Assembly: GCF_030065545.1 (NCBI RefSeq)
Contig: NZ_JASJNC010000002.1
Location: forward strand, 186,001 to 250,000
Source: Marinicella marina
Lineage (GTDB): Bacteria > Pseudomonadota > Gammaproteobacteria > Xanthomonadales > Marinicellaceae
Length of the DNA: 64,000 nt
Direction: 5' to 3'
The notes under the pieces are model-generated. The model was not told the DNA's origin, ran no database searches, and saw only the letters and a list, made by a program, of their open reading frames with translations. A program made the position numbers and the translations under genes. Below, piece after piece: positions 37,049 through 47,058 of this stretch. The stretch's first letter is position 1. Every line of letters begins with the position of its first letter.

Positions 37049-38356
37049 TTATACTGCCGTGATGATGGCTGTTGGCTTTGGCGGATTGGTTGCGGTTTCA
37101 ACTTGCTTTTTGATCAGTTTTTCTGCTTGTTCGAATTGTTCATTGGTTGCTGCATGAACCAGTGCAATGGGGGTTTTATCATCAACATAAGTGCCCAAAC
37201 CCTGAAACATGCTGAATCCCACAGCATGATTAATGGTATCTGACGCGGTTTTTCTGCCACCACCCAATGCAATAATTCCCAAACCAATTGCACGACAATT
37301 GATGGCGCTGATGTAGCCTGGACATTGACTGAAAACAGGCTTGGTAATGGGTGCTGTTTTGAGGTGCTTTTGTGGTTGTTCAAGCAGATCGGATGGGCCG
37401 CCGTGGGCTTTAACCATGCGCGCAAAAACAGCTGCTGCACTGCCATCAGACAAGACCTGGTTCACTTTGGACTTTGCGGCTTGCAGGTCTGGTTCCAGTT
37501 CACCCACACACAGCAACTCCGCACATAAATGCTCAACCAATGCATGCAGGCGATCATCGGTCTTATTCTGGGTTAAATAATCGATGGTCTCCAGCACTTC
37601 AACGTTGTGTCCAGCACTGTGTCCAATGATTTGATTCATGTCAGTAATAACAGCACGGGTTTTGATTGGGGATACTGTGGTGATGCTGTCAGCCAAAGCT
37701 GTGGCCATAGGCAGGTTATCAGCAAATGCGCCATTGCCACATTTGATATCCATCACCAAACCGTCCAAACCGGCGGCTAATTTTTTCGACAAGATAGAGG
37801 CGGTAATCAGCGGGATGCTGTCGACTGTTGCTGTGATGTCGCGGGTGGCATAGATGCGTTTGTCAGCCGGCGCCAAATTGCCTGTTTGGCCGATGATTGA
37901 ACAGCCCACTTCCTTGACTATGCGCTCAAACTCAGCAGGTGAAATTTGGGTGTTGTAGCCTGGAATCGATTCCAGCTTATCCAGAGTGCCTCCGGTATGG
38001 CCCAGGCCGCGGCCAGAAATCATCGGAACATAAGCGCCACAAGCGGCCATGATGGGTGCCAGCATCAATGATACTTTATCGCCCACACCACCGGTTGAGT
38101 GTTTGTCTAAAACGGGGCCATTGAGACTCAAATGTCGCCAGCTCAAAACCTCACCAGAATATTGCATGGCGGCAGTTAAGTCACGGCGTTCATTGGTGTT
38201 CATGTCTTGAAAAAAAACAGCCATGGCAAAGGCGCCAATTTGTCCTTCGGTGATGCTGCCCGAGGTAATTCCTTGGATAAAAAACTGAATTTCTGCGCTG
38301 CTTAAAGCGTGGCCATCGCGTTTTTTCTTAATAATTTCTTGTGGTAGGTAGTTCAT
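37049..38356 (-). CDS. deoA: Thymidine phosphorylase
   Basis: A 435-residue protein. It splits thymidine or deoxyuridine with phosphate in pyrimidine salvage. The family signature [20 protein letters not shown] is complete, together with [19 protein letters not shown] and [11 protein letters not shown]. The ATG at 38356 gives the usual length. It lies 14 bases after the M1 aminopeptidase gene on the same strand, so the two are probably cotranscribed. Confidence 0.97.
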   Translation of the reverse strand: MNYLPQEIIKKKRDGHALSSAEIQFFIQGITSGSITEGQIGAFAMAVFFQDMNTNERRDLTAAMQYSGEVLSWRHLSLNGPVLDKHSTGGVGDKVSLMLAPIMAACGAYVPMISGRGLGHTGGTLDKLESIPGYNTQISPAEFERIVKEVGCSIIGQTGNLAPADKRIYATRDITATVDSIPLITASILSKKLAAGLDGLVMDIKCGNGAFADNLPMATALADSITTVSPIKTRAVITDMNQIIGHSAGHNVEVLETIDYLTQNKTDDRLHALVEHLCAELLCVGELEPDLQAAKSKVNQVLSDGSAAAVFARMVKAHGGPSDLLEQPQKHLKTAPITKPVFSQCPGYISAINCRAIGLGIIALGGGRKTASDTINHAVGFSMFQGLGTYVDDKTPIALVHAATNEQFEQAEKLIKKQVETATNPPKPTAIITAV

Positions 38357-38370
38357 ATTGTGGCTGCTTC

Positions 38371-40293
38371 TTATTCAGATACATCGGGGTTATGGCCCAC
38401 TATTGTATCAATTTGACTGGTGGCTATGGGGTGATAGCTGGCGCGCGCTTTTTGGTAGATGTTGGCAGCCAAGTTGTTTAATGCGGGTTGTGCCATCAGG
38501 GCTTCATACAGTGGTTTGATTAATTTGACCCGACCAATTTCAGTTAAATAAGTAATCAGTCTGCCATAAGCCACTTCATATTGGTTGTTGATGCTTATCA
38601 ATAGCCAGTCATGGGCGATTTCACTGTTTTGCCGTTGGGTGAGGCTAAATGTTTGGTCCAATAATTGCAATTGTTCAGCAGTCAGTTGTGACGGTAAAGC
38701 ACGCAGAAAATGCAACCATTCCTGCGTGGTCCATGCCCTTGATATGGCTGTTGTCAATTGCAATTCGTTGCTCAGCCAAGCTTCAACCAATTGGTCAATT
38801 TTATCAAATTGAGATGTGGTTGGTGGCGTGAAGAAATCTGGCATGCCCGGTTCATTCAGCCAAACATCAACCTGTTTCATGCTGATTTTTTCAGGATATT
38901 TTTTTACCAGATTGTCATCTAAGTATTGGGTAAAAGCGGCGGTGGTGATGCTTTGAAAAGCAAATTGATCAAAATACATGTTGAGAAATTGATCAAAGAC
39001 CTCGCGTCCTACTTGTTGTTCTAACCAATCGAGAAAAAACCGGCCTTTGTCATAGGTGACCGCGCTGAAATAATCATCGGGATCAATGCTGAAGGTGGGG
39101 TTGATTAATTTTTGTTGATCAAGCGGTAGTTCCTGCATGCTATTTAACAAGGCTTCATAAGCCAGTGTGGCTTCCATGACCATGCGTTCTTTGCCATGAA
39201 CAGCATCCACTATCCTTGATTCTATGTAGGTGGTAAAACCTTCATTCAACCAGGCATCTTGCCACAGTGCATTGGTCACCAAGTTACCGGACCAAGAGTG
39301 GGCCAATTCATGAGCAATCAAAGAATCAAGAGAGCGATCACCGGCAATCACTGTTGGTGTTATGTGAGAGAGTTTAGGGTTTTCCATGCCACCAAAAGGG
39401 AAACTGGGTGGCAGGATTAACAAGTCATATTGACCCCATCGATAAGAGCCATAATACTTCTCGGTGGCAGTGATCATGTTTTCTGTTTCAGAAAATTCAT
39501 AGGCAGCCGCCTCCACCACATCAGGTGCAGCAAAAATACTGACGTGCTCACTTATTTTTTGGTGCGTGATGTCGCCAACAGCTATGGCTATCAGGTAGGA
39601 AGGAATGGCTTGTGGCATAGAAAATTTGTACACGCCATCGACGCCTTTTTGTTGGTTGTTGTCGGCACTGAGCACTGGCTTGACGGCACGGTCAACAGTG
39701 ATGGTTGCGTCATAAGTGACTCTGACCGCTGGGGTGTCTTGTAAAGGAATCCAGCTGCGGGCATGAATGGCTTGAGATTGGGAAAACAAATAGGGTTGTT
39801 TGCCATTGGTTTGTGAGGGACTCAACCATTGCAGCCCTGATGCTTTTGGCATGGTTTGGTATTGTATTTTGATGGCTGAGCCATCATCGGGCAAGTCAAT
39901 GATCAGTTGTTTGCCAAGTAATTCGTGACTTTGACCATAACGCCAAATCAGCTTTGGGTTGTTCGAGTCATTGACCGCAGTGATGCGTTTGATTTTTAAG
40001 TCTCGAGTATCTAGGAACAATTGCGATGCTTCTGGTTTGATTTTTTCATAATCAATGGTAACGAAGCCTGCCAACACCTTATCTTTAAAATCCACTTCAA
40101 GGTTGATGTCTAAATGCTTTATTTTGACCCTGTCATGTCGTGAGTATGAGTGTGGATCAGGGCGTTTTAGCGCTGCTGGCTGGCTGGAGTCAGCAATAAT
40201 GACAGTGGTCTCTTTGGGTTTGATTTGACTGTTTTGACAGCCTGGTAGCATCAGTATGAGAAATACGATGAATGGTATTTGGTTCAAGCGCAT
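38371..40293 (-). CDS. M1 family metallopeptidase lipoprotein (LTA4-hydrolase-like aminopeptidase)
   Basis: A 640-residue protein. Zinc motif His328-Glu-Leu-Ala-His332 with the third ligand Glu351 (WLNEGF) and the substrate motif [10 protein letters not shown] are intact. The N-terminus [19 protein letters not shown] has a lipobox, so the enzyme is probably membrane-anchored and trims peptides in the periplasm. A longer in-frame start at 40461 is wrong: it would translate the tRNA-Asp gene antisense-free region (a GAVVQLVRIPACHAGGRGFE peptide, a well-known tRNA artefact). The C-terminal helical domain resembles LTA4-hydrolase-type M1 enzymes. Confidence 0.93.
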   Translation of the reverse strand: MRLNQIPFIVFLILMLPGCQNSQIKPKETTVIIADSSQPAALKRPDPHSYSRHDRVKIKHLDINLEVDFKDKVLAGFVTIDYEKIKPEASQLFLDTRDLKIKRITAVNDSNNPKLIWRYGQSHELLGKQLIIDLPDDGSAIKIQYQTMPKASGLQWLSPSQTNGKQPYLFSQSQAIHARSWIPLQDTPAVRVTYDATITVDRAVKPVLSADNNQQKGVDGVYKFSMPQAIPSYLIAIAVGDITHQKISEHVSIFAAPDVVEAAAYEFSETENMITATEKYYGSYRWGQYDLLILPPSFPFGGMENPKLSHITPTVIAGDRSLDSLIAHELAHSWSGNLVTNALWQDAWLNEGFTTYIESRIVDAVHGKERMVMEATLAYEALLNSMQELPLDQQKLINPTFSIDPDDYFSAVTYDKGRFFLDWLEQQVGREVFDQFLNMYFDQFAFQSITTAAFTQYLDDNLVKKYPEKISMKQVDVWLNEPGMPDFFTPPTTSQFDKIDQLVEAWLSNELQLTTAISRAWTTQEWLHFLRALPSQLTAEQLQLLDQTFSLTQRQNSEIAHDWLLISINNQYEVAYGRLITYLTEIGRVKLIKPLYEALMAQPALNNLAANIYQKARASYHPIATSQIDTIVGHNPDVSE

Positions 40294-40369
40294 AGCGGGA
40301 TTTGGCTGAAAAACCATTATGATAACGCAAACAATTGGCTTTACAAGAGCAAAGGGGAGAAATATGAAA

Positions 40370-40446
40370 TGGCGGAGCGGACGGGACTCGAACCCGCGAC
40401 CCCCGGCGTGACAGGCCGGTATTCTAACCAACTGAACTACCGCTCC
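40370..40446 (-). tRNA. tRNA-Asp (anticodon GUC)
   Basis: The 77-base reverse complement starts GGAGCGGTAGTTCAG, has anticodon loop CCTGTCACG (GTC), T arm GGGTTCGAGTCCC, and ends CCGCTCC-G-CCA, so the CCA end is encoded. Acceptor and other stems pair fully. Just upstream on the minus strand is a GCGCGC stretch, like the GC-rich discriminator of stable-RNA promoters. Confidence 0.98.
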
Positions 40447-40631
40447 GCAAGGGTGGTTCATCTCAAGAAATCGAGAGCGCGCATTCTAATATATATTTTT
40501 TAAATAAGAAAGTTTTTTTATCAAGCAAATAAAAAAACTATGGTCGCTATCAACGCCACAGATTCAATGATAGAATATGCGCCCTATTATCCCGTACCCT
40601 TTAACTGTTATGGCCTGTGGCTGGAGACGTA

Positions 40632-42104
40632 ATGACTGAAGAAAATAGACCCCTACCGACTGAATTTTTTGCTGACTGGAAAGAGCGAGAAGCCTTGGCT
40701 GAAGGTATGATTCCCTTGATTGGCCGATTATACCGACGCCGCAATGTATCGCTGTATATGTATGGCAAACGCATGATCAACCAATCAGTCACCGATTTAA
40801 TGAAAGCACATCGTTTTGTGCGCCAGGTAGAGGCCAATGAGCTCAGTGAATATGAAACTTATCCATTCATCAAATCAATCGCAGAGCTGCCATTAGGGCC
40901 AGCACACATTGATGTGGGCAAAATGGTTTACCGCTATTTCAAGTCCAACAGCTACGAGGACATTGAGCAGTCAGATGTCGATGCATACGTCAAAGAACAG
41001 TTGGCACATTTAATAGACTCAGATGCCAAACCATTAGAAAAACCGCAGGATGTGGTGCTCTATGGTTTTGGTCGCATTGGACGATTGGTTGCTCGGTTGT
41101 TGGTTGATAAGACTGGTGGTGGTGATGTATTGGTTCTGAGGGCTATTGTGATTCGCAAAAGCAAAGCCGATAATGACCTAGAGAAACGTGCTGCTTTGCT
41201 CCGCAAAGACTCTGTTCACGGTAAGTTCCACGGCACCATTCGTGTACTGGAAGAGCAAAATAAATTGGTCATCAATGGCAATGAAGTACAAATCATTTAC
41301 GCCAACTCACCGGCTGATATTGATTACACTGAATACGGCATCAATAATGCATTGATTGTTGATAACACCGGGGTATGGAAAGATGAGGACGGTTTGCGTG
41401 GACACCTGCGTCCAGGCGCCTCAAAAGTGTTGTTAACGGCGCCAGCTCAAGGCGATATTCCTAATATTGTCTACGGCATCAATCACGATTTAATCACCCC
41501 AGAACAAGAAGTCATATGCGCCGCATCTTGCACCACCAATGCCATCGTGCCGGTGTTAAAGTGTTTGGATGAAGAATACGGCATCAAACACGGCCACATT
41601 GAGACGGTGCACGCCTACACCAATGACCAAAACTTGATTGACAACTACCACAACAAAGACCGCCGTGGCCGCAGCGCAGCATTGAATATGGTGTTGACTT
41701 CAACTGGCGCAGCCAAGGCAGTGGCTAAGGTGTTACCTGAGTTGGCAGGTAAACTGACGGGTAATGCCATTCGAGTTCCTACCCCCAATGTTTCTATGGC
41801 CATCCTTAATATCAACCTGCAGAAAGAGACAGATTTGGAGCAGTTGAATGAGTTTTTGCGCCGTAAATCATTACACTCTAAGCTGCAACAACAAATAGGC
41901 TACACCATTTCATCAGAAGCGGTTTCAACCGATTTTGTTGGTTCAAGACAAGCTTGTGTCATTGACTCACAGGCCACCATTGTTGATGGCAATAATGTGG
42001 TGCTTTATTGTTGGTATGACAATGAATTTGGCTATTCGTGTCAAGTGCTGCGTTGTTTGGAAAAATTCGCTGGGGTCAATTGGCCAACCTACCCAAACAG
42101 CTGA
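40632..42104 (+). CDS. Long-form glyceraldehyde-3-phosphate dehydrogenase
   Basis: A 490-residue protein: a helical N-terminal extension of about 130 residues (DWKEREALAEGMIPLIGRLY) precedes a full GAPDH domain. The NAD site is VVLYGFGRIGRLVARLL and the active site is ASCTTNAIVP with Cys300, followed by HAYTNDQN and RGRSAALNMVLTSTGAAKAV. The long form is known in several gammaproteobacteria alongside a classic Gap and may serve gluconeogenesis. The ATG at 40632 follows GGAG; the GTG at 40617 is not needed. A terminator follows at 42129. Confidence 0.93.
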   Translation: MTEENRPLPTEFFADWKEREALAEGMIPLIGRLYRRRNVSLYMYGKRMINQSVTDLMKAHRFVRQVEANELSEYETYPFIKSIAELPLGPAHIDVGKMVYRYFKSNSYEDIEQSDVDAYVKEQLAHLIDSDAKPLEKPQDVVLYGFGRIGRLVARLLVDKTGGGDVLVLRAIVIRKSKADNDLEKRAALLRKDSVHGKFHGTIRVLEEQNKLVINGNEVQIIYANSPADIDYTEYGINNALIVDNTGVWKDEDGLRGHLRPGASKVLLTAPAQGDIPNIVYGINHDLITPEQEVICAASCTTNAIVPVLKCLDEEYGIKHGHIETVHAYTNDQNLIDNYHNKDRRGRSAALNMVLTSTGAAKAVAKVLPELAGKLTGNAIRVPTPNVSMAILNINLQKETDLEQLNEFLRRKSLHSKLQQQIGYTISSEAVSTDFVGSRQACVIDSQATIVDGNNVVLYCWYDNEFGYSCQVLRCLEKFAGVNWPTYPNS

Positions 42105-42128
42105 TCATTCAGCACAACAGATATCAAG

Positions 42129-42153
42129 AGGGTGGCACTGTCCACCCTTTTTT
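42129..42153 (+). terminator. Terminator after the GAPDH gene
   Basis: AGGGTGG (42129-42135) and CCACCCT (42142-42148), 6-base loop, followed by a T run. Confidence 0.88.
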
Positions 42154-42278
42154 GTGCTGGGGTTTTAATTTTGTTGTGTTGGCCCTTTGGCTATTTAAAG
42201 GTTGTTCACATTGTTTTACTTGCACAACAGGAGGCCAAGTATTATTTTAATGTCATTCAATTTTTACAGGAAACAAAC

Positions 42279-42878
42279 ATGACAGGTATTCTCGATTTAA
42301 TCAAAAGCAACATCGGCGAGCAGGCGTTAGAACAAGTCAGTCAACAGGTGGGCGGCAACAAAGAAGCAACACAAAGGGCCATGGCAGCTGCCATTCCTAT
42401 GTTGTTATCGGCACTACAGAAGAACAGCAAATCAAGAAGTGGTGCTGAGGCATTGGCAGGCGCACTGGAGCGCGACCATGATGGTGGCATCCTTGGCAAT
42501 TTGGGCTCGATGTTGGGACAGTCAAAAACGCAATCCATGGGTGAACAAATTTTGGGTCACGTGTTAGGCCAAAGACAACAAAATGTGTCAAATCAATTGG
42601 GTAAAGCAACCGGTTTGGACAGTGCAGATGTAGGTAAAATATTGGCTAATTTGGCACCCGTTGTTATGGGCGCTGTGGGTAAGGTCAAGCGAGAGAATAA
42701 TCTGGGCGTTTCAGGTCTACAAGACATGTTGAAACAAGAACGCAAACAAATCAAAAAGCAACAACCCAACCTGAGTTTTTTGGAACGAGCTCTGGACAGT
42801 GATGGTGATGGTGATGTTGATTTATCTGACGTCATGAAGCAGGGTTCTGGCTTGCTATCAGGATTTTTTAAAAGATAA
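42279..42878 (+). CDS. DUF937 (YidB-like) protein
   Basis: A 199-residue soluble, Gly/Gln/Lys-rich helical protein. Its core (LIKSNIGEQALEQVSQQVGG, AAIPMLLSALQKN, LAPVVMGAVGKV) matches DUF937. The C-terminal DSDGDGDVDLSD resembles an EF-hand/dockerin-like calcium loop, common in this family. The ATG at 42279 follows ACAGGA; an upstream frame from 42132 overlaps the terminator and is not used. Function unknown. Confidence 0.85.
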   Translation: MTGILDLIKSNIGEQALEQVSQQVGGNKEATQRAMAAAIPMLLSALQKNSKSRSGAEALAGALERDHDGGILGNLGSMLGQSKTQSMGEQILGHVLGQRQQNVSNQLGKATGLDSADVGKILANLAPVVMGAVGKVKRENNLGVSGLQDMLKQERKQIKKQQPNLSFLERALDSDGDGDVDLSDVMKQGSGLLSGFFKR

Positions 42879-42901
42879 AAAGCAACTAAAGGCAAGTAGG
42901 C

Positions 42902-42932
42902 ATCACAACCAGCTCAATGCACTGGTTGTGAT
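42902..42932. repeat. Perfect 11-base hairpin downstream of the DUF937 gene
   Basis: ATCACAACCAG and CTGGTTGTGAT form perfect 11-base arms around a 9-base loop. There is no T run after it on the plus strand, so it is not a standard terminator; it may protect the 3' end of the mRNA. Confidence 0.6.
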
Positions 42933-42966
42933 AAACCTTGCAAATCATAATGTTATCTAGTAATTT

Positions 42967-43062
42967 ATTCAGCTAAGGGAGGTGGGGTTTTGATCAAGTA
43001 ACAATCACTACAATCAAATAACACTCAATCAATTCATAATCAAAGTGCAAGCTTAGCTGAAT
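42967..43062. repeat. Perfect 11-base inverted repeat flanking the DUF1631 upstream region
   Basis: ATTCAGCTAAG (42967-42977) is the exact reverse complement of CTTAGCTGAAT (43052-43062). The 74 bases between hold several AATCA motifs. The right arm ends 13 bases before the ATG at 43076, so folding would affect initiation or the arms could be operator half sites. Confidence 0.5.
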
Positions 43063-43075
43063 ATTAAAATCAAGC

Positions 43076-45373
43076 ATGAATAGAAACCAAATATTAAACG
43101 AATGTATTGTTATTTTCGATCGTCATTTACAGGCCAACCTCAAGTCGGCCATGAATCTCACCCTTAAAAAGTTATTCAAACTGGCCGAAAACGCCACTTC
43201 CAACCAAGACGAACAATCCCTTTTTACTCAATATAGACAATTGAAAAGTGGCGCCAAGAGCCTCTCCAGCGGCATGCGCACCCAAATCAAATCGATGCCT
43301 GAATTCATTTCTGCAGAGGTTAATAAATCTGACAACAAAATGTCATTGTCGTTGGTGGAAGATGAAGAGCTGTCGATTTCTTTGTCCTTAACGCAATTGG
43401 ACTCGACGCTTGAAGTAGTCAGTCACGCCGAACTCTATACCCTTGAGAAACGGATGAATGTGATTTTTGGTAATGAAAAAATAGATAAAACCAACATGCC
43501 GTTTTCACCGGCTTCAATTGTTTGGTTATTCAGTCATGCATTCAAGTCAGTCGACTTTGAAGTGCAAGTCAAAACCATGATCATTGATTTTGTAACGAAA
43601 GAATTCAGCGGCAGCATCAACGAGGCATACAAGGAAATAAACCAAGTATTTATTGATGCGGGGATTTTGCCCAATTTACAACCTGAGGTCAGTGTAACAA
43701 GTAATCAAGACCGTGGCGTAAAAACCGAGCCTGAAACAGATGCCCAGACAGATGCACCAAGTGAAGCTGAAGACAACGAGCAATCACCGATGCCAAACCA
43801 GACGGGTTCGGGACCAGTGACATCGAGAGCAGCATCAAACGCAGCTCCTGGAACAGGTCAAAACGAGATTGCTGCCGGTGAATATCAACAAACTCAGTCA
43901 CGACAATTTGATCCACAAACCAAACAGTTGGTTGAATCAATTTTTGATTTGTTATCGCCACCTAAAGGGTCAGCTGTTCAATCTTCACAAGGTTATGCAG
44001 GCGGTCAATCACAGGGCGGTGATGCCGCTCAAGGCCAAGGAGCAGCAAATGGTGCGCCACAAGTACAAAAAATTGCCGATAATGATTTTGATAAAGCCTT
44101 GTCGCAAATTTCGCAAGAATCCGGGATTGTGGCGACCAGCAAAAACATCCATAATCTAAAGGAAATGCTGGCTGATCAAGTCAAAAACAACACCGGCAAT
44201 TATTACCCAGAACTGTCACCAAAACAAAACAAAACCCTTGATTTGATGGGCATGGTCTATGATGAAATTGAAAAAGATGACAGCATCGATTCTCACATCA
44301 GGTCTTCATTCAATGCCATCAATGTACCGCTGTTAAGAATGGCGGTGAATGATGAAAACTTCTTCACTGATGCGGCTCACCCAGCACGAAAATTCATGGA
44401 ACTTTTGGTTGATTCTTCACAAAAGTGGCATGGCACCAACATCATCAAACAAATCCATCAATACAGCGATTCTGCAGCCAAGTCTTTTGATGGTTCCACA
44501 CAGTCTTTTGTGGGTGCGCTGAAAGAACTCACGCAATATTTAGAAGTGACTGAAAACAGGGCTAAGAAAGCCGAACAAAAGTGGGTCAGTGCGGCACAAG
44601 GCAAGGAGAAAATGGAGCTTACCAAGGCTGAGGTTGAATCGCATTTGGATGAGATTTTAGAAGGCTGTGACATCAAATTCATTCGTGACATCATTCAACA
44701 TGTTTGGAAGGACTCATTGACCTTGACCTTGCTTCGTGAGGGCAAAGACTCAGAACAATGGCAAAAGAAGACCAAGTCGGCGAAAATCATTTCGCAAATA
44801 GGTAATAAAAATGAGTTCATGAAGCTCAGTGGTCCAGATAAGTTGGCGGCCATGCACCACCTTGACCAAACCATGGATGAACTGGGGTTCTCGAAACGAG
44901 ACCGCATTTCAACCAAAGACAACATCCATTCATGCTTGGGGTGGCAAGAAAGTGATGAAAAAGAGCAGCAAGAAGTCAAACCAAAACTAAAGAAAGTACT
45001 GTCCATTGATGAGGCGGTTAAATCCCAAGAAATTGAGTCCTCTAATAAGAAAATTGAGGAAATCAGAGAGCTGAATGACAATGAAAAATTAATCATGGAA
45101 CAGGTTATTAACATGCCCTATGGGACCATGTTTGATTTTGTGATTAACCAACAGAAAGAAACGCTGCGAAGAAAGTTGAGCTGGGTCAGCACCATGAGTG
45201 AGACGGTATTGTTTGTGGATTTGGTCGGCCGACATCCGCATAAAATGAAGTTGCCTCGACTGGCCATTGATATCCACCGCAACAACATCATCAAAGTTGA
45301 AGTGCAAGAAGGGGGTTATTTTAGAAAAGCTTTGAGTAACATTATGGATAGATTGAAAAAAATGGCTGCTTAA
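43076..45373 (+). CDS. DUF1631 family protein
   Basis: A 765-residue cytosolic, mostly helical protein. The N-terminal part (about 1-190) and the C-terminal two thirds (from about 330) are conserved in character; a low-complexity Gln/Gly/Ala/Asp linker lies at about 205-330 (AQTDAPSEAEDNEQ, QSQGGDAAQGQG). It fits DUF1631, which databases sometimes call 'thymidine phosphorylase' without basis. It is followed 20 bases later by a PilZ protein, suggesting a link with cyclic-di-GMP signalling. No catalytic motif is seen. Confidence 0.8.
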   Translation: MNRNQILNECIVIFDRHLQANLKSAMNLTLKKLFKLAENATSNQDEQSLFTQYRQLKSGAKSLSSGMRTQIKSMPEFISAEVNKSDNKMSLSLVEDEELSISLSLTQLDSTLEVVSHAELYTLEKRMNVIFGNEKIDKTNMPFSPASIVWLFSHAFKSVDFEVQVKTMIIDFVTKEFSGSINEAYKEINQVFIDAGILPNLQPEVSVTSNQDRGVKTEPETDAQTDAPSEAEDNEQSPMPNQTGSGPVTSRAASNAAPGTGQNEIAAGEYQQTQSRQFDPQTKQLVESIFDLLSPPKGSAVQSSQGYAGGQSQGGDAAQGQGAANGAPQVQKIADNDFDKALSQISQESGIVATSKNIHNLKEMLADQVKNNTGNYYPELSPKQNKTLDLMGMVYDEIEKDDSIDSHIRSSFNAINVPLLRMAVNDENFFTDAAHPARKFMELLVDSSQKWHGTNIIKQIHQYSDSAAKSFDGSTQSFVGALKELTQYLEVTENRAKKAEQKWVSAAQGKEKMELTKAEVESHLDEILEGCDIKFIRDIIQHVWKDSLTLTLLREGKDSEQWQKKTKSAKIISQIGNKNEFMKLSGPDKLAAMHHLDQTMDELGFSKRDRISTKDNIHSCLGWQESDEKEQQEVKPKLKKVLSIDEAVKSQEIESSNKKIEEIRELNDNEKLIMEQVINMPYGTMFDFVINQQKETLRRKLSWVSTMSETVLFVDLVGRHPHKMKLPRLAIDIHRNNIIKVEVQEGGYFRKALSNIMDRLKKMAA

Positions 45374-45393
45374 ACAAGGACTTGAGAAAAACT

Positions 45394-45726
45394 ATGGTAG
45401 AAAAAAGAGAAAACATAAGGGTTAATCCACCGGAGGGTTCATATGTGACCAACCAGTTGAATCAGCAAAAATTTGCACGCATTGTGGATATTTCTGCAAG
45501 TGGATTTCTGTTAGTTGGCCGCAATAAAATCAAATCAGGGATGATATTCCAACTTGAAGTAGTTGTAGCTGGAATGAAAAACGCCCACATATCAGTGGGC
45601 GCGGAATGTATATGGGCTGATCTTCAAACCAGTGGTATTACTTTTGCCGGCTTTCATATCATAGATATTTCAGCCGACAACCAAGCCAAGCTGGATGAAG
45701 TTATTGAACAGTTAACAGCGCATTGA
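45394..45726 (+). CDS. PilZ domain protein
   Basis: A 110-residue single PilZ domain: an N-terminal KRENIRVNPPEG (R...R c-di-GMP loop, with ENIR instead of a clean RxxxR) and DISASGFLLVG (D/NxSxxG). It would bind cyclic-di-GMP and act on a partner, probably the DUF1631 protein encoded just upstream. The ATG at 45394 follows AAGGA at 13 bases; a TTG at 45382 is an alternative. Its last 26 bases overlap the tolC 3' end on the other strand. Confidence 0.85.
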   Translation: MVEKRENIRVNPPEGSYVTNQLNQQKFARIVDISASGFLLVGRNKIKSGMIFQLEVVVAGMKNAHISVGAECIWADLQTSGITFAGFHIIDISADNQAKLDEVIEQLTAH

Positions 45727-47053
45727 CTGTTAAAATATCAGCTTGCTCCAAAATGCCAGCAGCTTGCTTCAAGCGCAGTACATTCAATAGATAATCGTAT
45801 TTGGCACGAGAATAGTCTCTTTGGGCTTGGTATAAGCTTCTTTGTGAATTCAACACCTCAACAATGTTGCGGGTACCAACTTCAAAACCCGCAGCAGTTG
45901 CTTCCTCGGCGCTTTTAGCAGAAACCACGGCCAACTGCCTGGCTTGCACAGAGCTCCAACCTGCTTCAACATTCTGTAATGCGCTGCGAACATTTCTGAC
46001 CGTGGAAAAAGTGATGCGATCCAAATCTTCCATGGCTGCCTTGTAGCGCAGTTTAGCCTGTCTGGTTAAAGAAGAAACTCGACCACCTTCATAGATGGGT
46101 ACATTGACAGTGAGGTTAATCGAGTTTGAATCTGTGGTTGAGTCTGCAATGTTTCTGACGATCAAATTACCTTCTGCGTCGATGTCTTGGAATGAGCGAC
46201 CTGCATCGTTATTCCGTCCCCTGCGTGCTGACAAGCTGACCGTTGGGTAATGGCCTGATTGTTCTATTTTCATGGTTTTCTCGGCAATTTCAGCATCCAG
46301 TTCAGCCACGGCCAGGGTTGGGTTATTCTGCAATGCCAAGTCTTCCCAGTAACGTACGTCATCATTCACCAACTTCAACTGGTTGAATTCATCAGGTAGG
46401 CCATTCAAGTCAGTGTAGTATTGCAAGGTGATTTCATACAGTGCTTCTCTGGCATCATCCAGGACATTCTTGGCACTGATTACACTGGCCCGTGCACCAT
46501 CATATTGAGCGCGTGCTTCATGCACATCGGTGATGGCAGCCAAACCGACTTCGTAACGTTGTTCAGCTTGTTCCAACTGTCGTTGAATGGCCTTTTCTTC
46601 TGATTCAGCAAACCTGACCGCGTCAATATTGGTTAACACATCAAAATAGTTTTGCGCCACTCTGATCAAGAAATCTTGTGCTGCTATTCCATAGTTGGCA
46701 TACCCTCTGGCCTCTTGCAAGTCGGCTTGCTTTAAGCGCACAAAGTTGGCATGGTTGTATATACTTTGATTAAGACTGAGGTCCCAGCCATCCGATTCTG
46801 ATTTTGGTGGGTTATTGAAACGCCCATCATCGAAACTGGTTTCGCTGTCTGATTGTGATTTTGACCATGAGCCAGAAACTTGTGGCAGAAAATTTGCCAT
46901 GGCTTGTTTGCGGTTTTCCAAACTGGCTTCTTGGTTGAATTTCGCAGCACGCAGCTGGGGGTCTTTCTCCAGTGCTGTATTCATGATATCAACAAGATTT
47001 TCAGCGCAGGCGGACCCGGCAAACAAGGTGCTTAATAAAAGTATTTTTTTCAT
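45701..47053 (-). CDS. tolC: TolC family outer-membrane efflux channel
   Basis: A 450-residue protein. Signal peptide MKKILLLSTLFAGSACA, then two internally repeated halves with long helices and short strands (ALEKDPQLRAAKFN, LIRVAQNYFDVL, GLAAITDVHEARAQYD, then NNPTLAVAELDAEIAEK, VPIYEGGRV, GTRNIVEVLNSQRSLYQAQ). Trimers form the outer-membrane exit duct for RND/ABC efflux and type I secretion. It lies 5 bases after pcm, a common gammaproteobacterial pair. Confidence 0.94.
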   Translation of the reverse strand: MKKILLLSTLFAGSACAENLVDIMNTALEKDPQLRAAKFNQEASLENRKQAMANFLPQVSGSWSKSQSDSETSFDDGRFNNPPKSESDGWDLSLNQSIYNHANFVRLKQADLQEARGYANYGIAAQDFLIRVAQNYFDVLTNIDAVRFAESEEKAIQRQLEQAEQRYEVGLAAITDVHEARAQYDGARASVISAKNVLDDAREALYEITLQYYTDLNGLPDEFNQLKLVNDDVRYWEDLALQNNPTLAVAELDAEIAEKTMKIEQSGHYPTVSLSARRGRNNDAGRSFQDIDAEGNLIVRNIADSTTDSNSINLTVNVPIYEGGRVSSLTRQAKLRYKAAMEDLDRITFSTVRNVRSALQNVEAGWSSVQARQLAVVSAKSAEEATAAGFEVGTRNIVEVLNSQRSLYQAQRDYSRAKYDYLLNVLRLKQAAGILEQADILTVNALLTVQ

Positions 47054-47058
47054 AGGAT

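Noticed and set aside
40294-40461. N-terminal extension of the M1 peptidase frame to 40461
   Set aside because: It translates the tRNA-Asp gene (peptide GAVVQLVRIPACHAGGRGFE is a known tRNA artefact); the lipoprotein start at 40293 is natural.
43076-45373. DUF1631 protein as a thymidine phosphorylase
   Set aside because: It has none of the phosphorylase motifs, which are present in the real deoA at 37049-38356; the name is a database carry-over.
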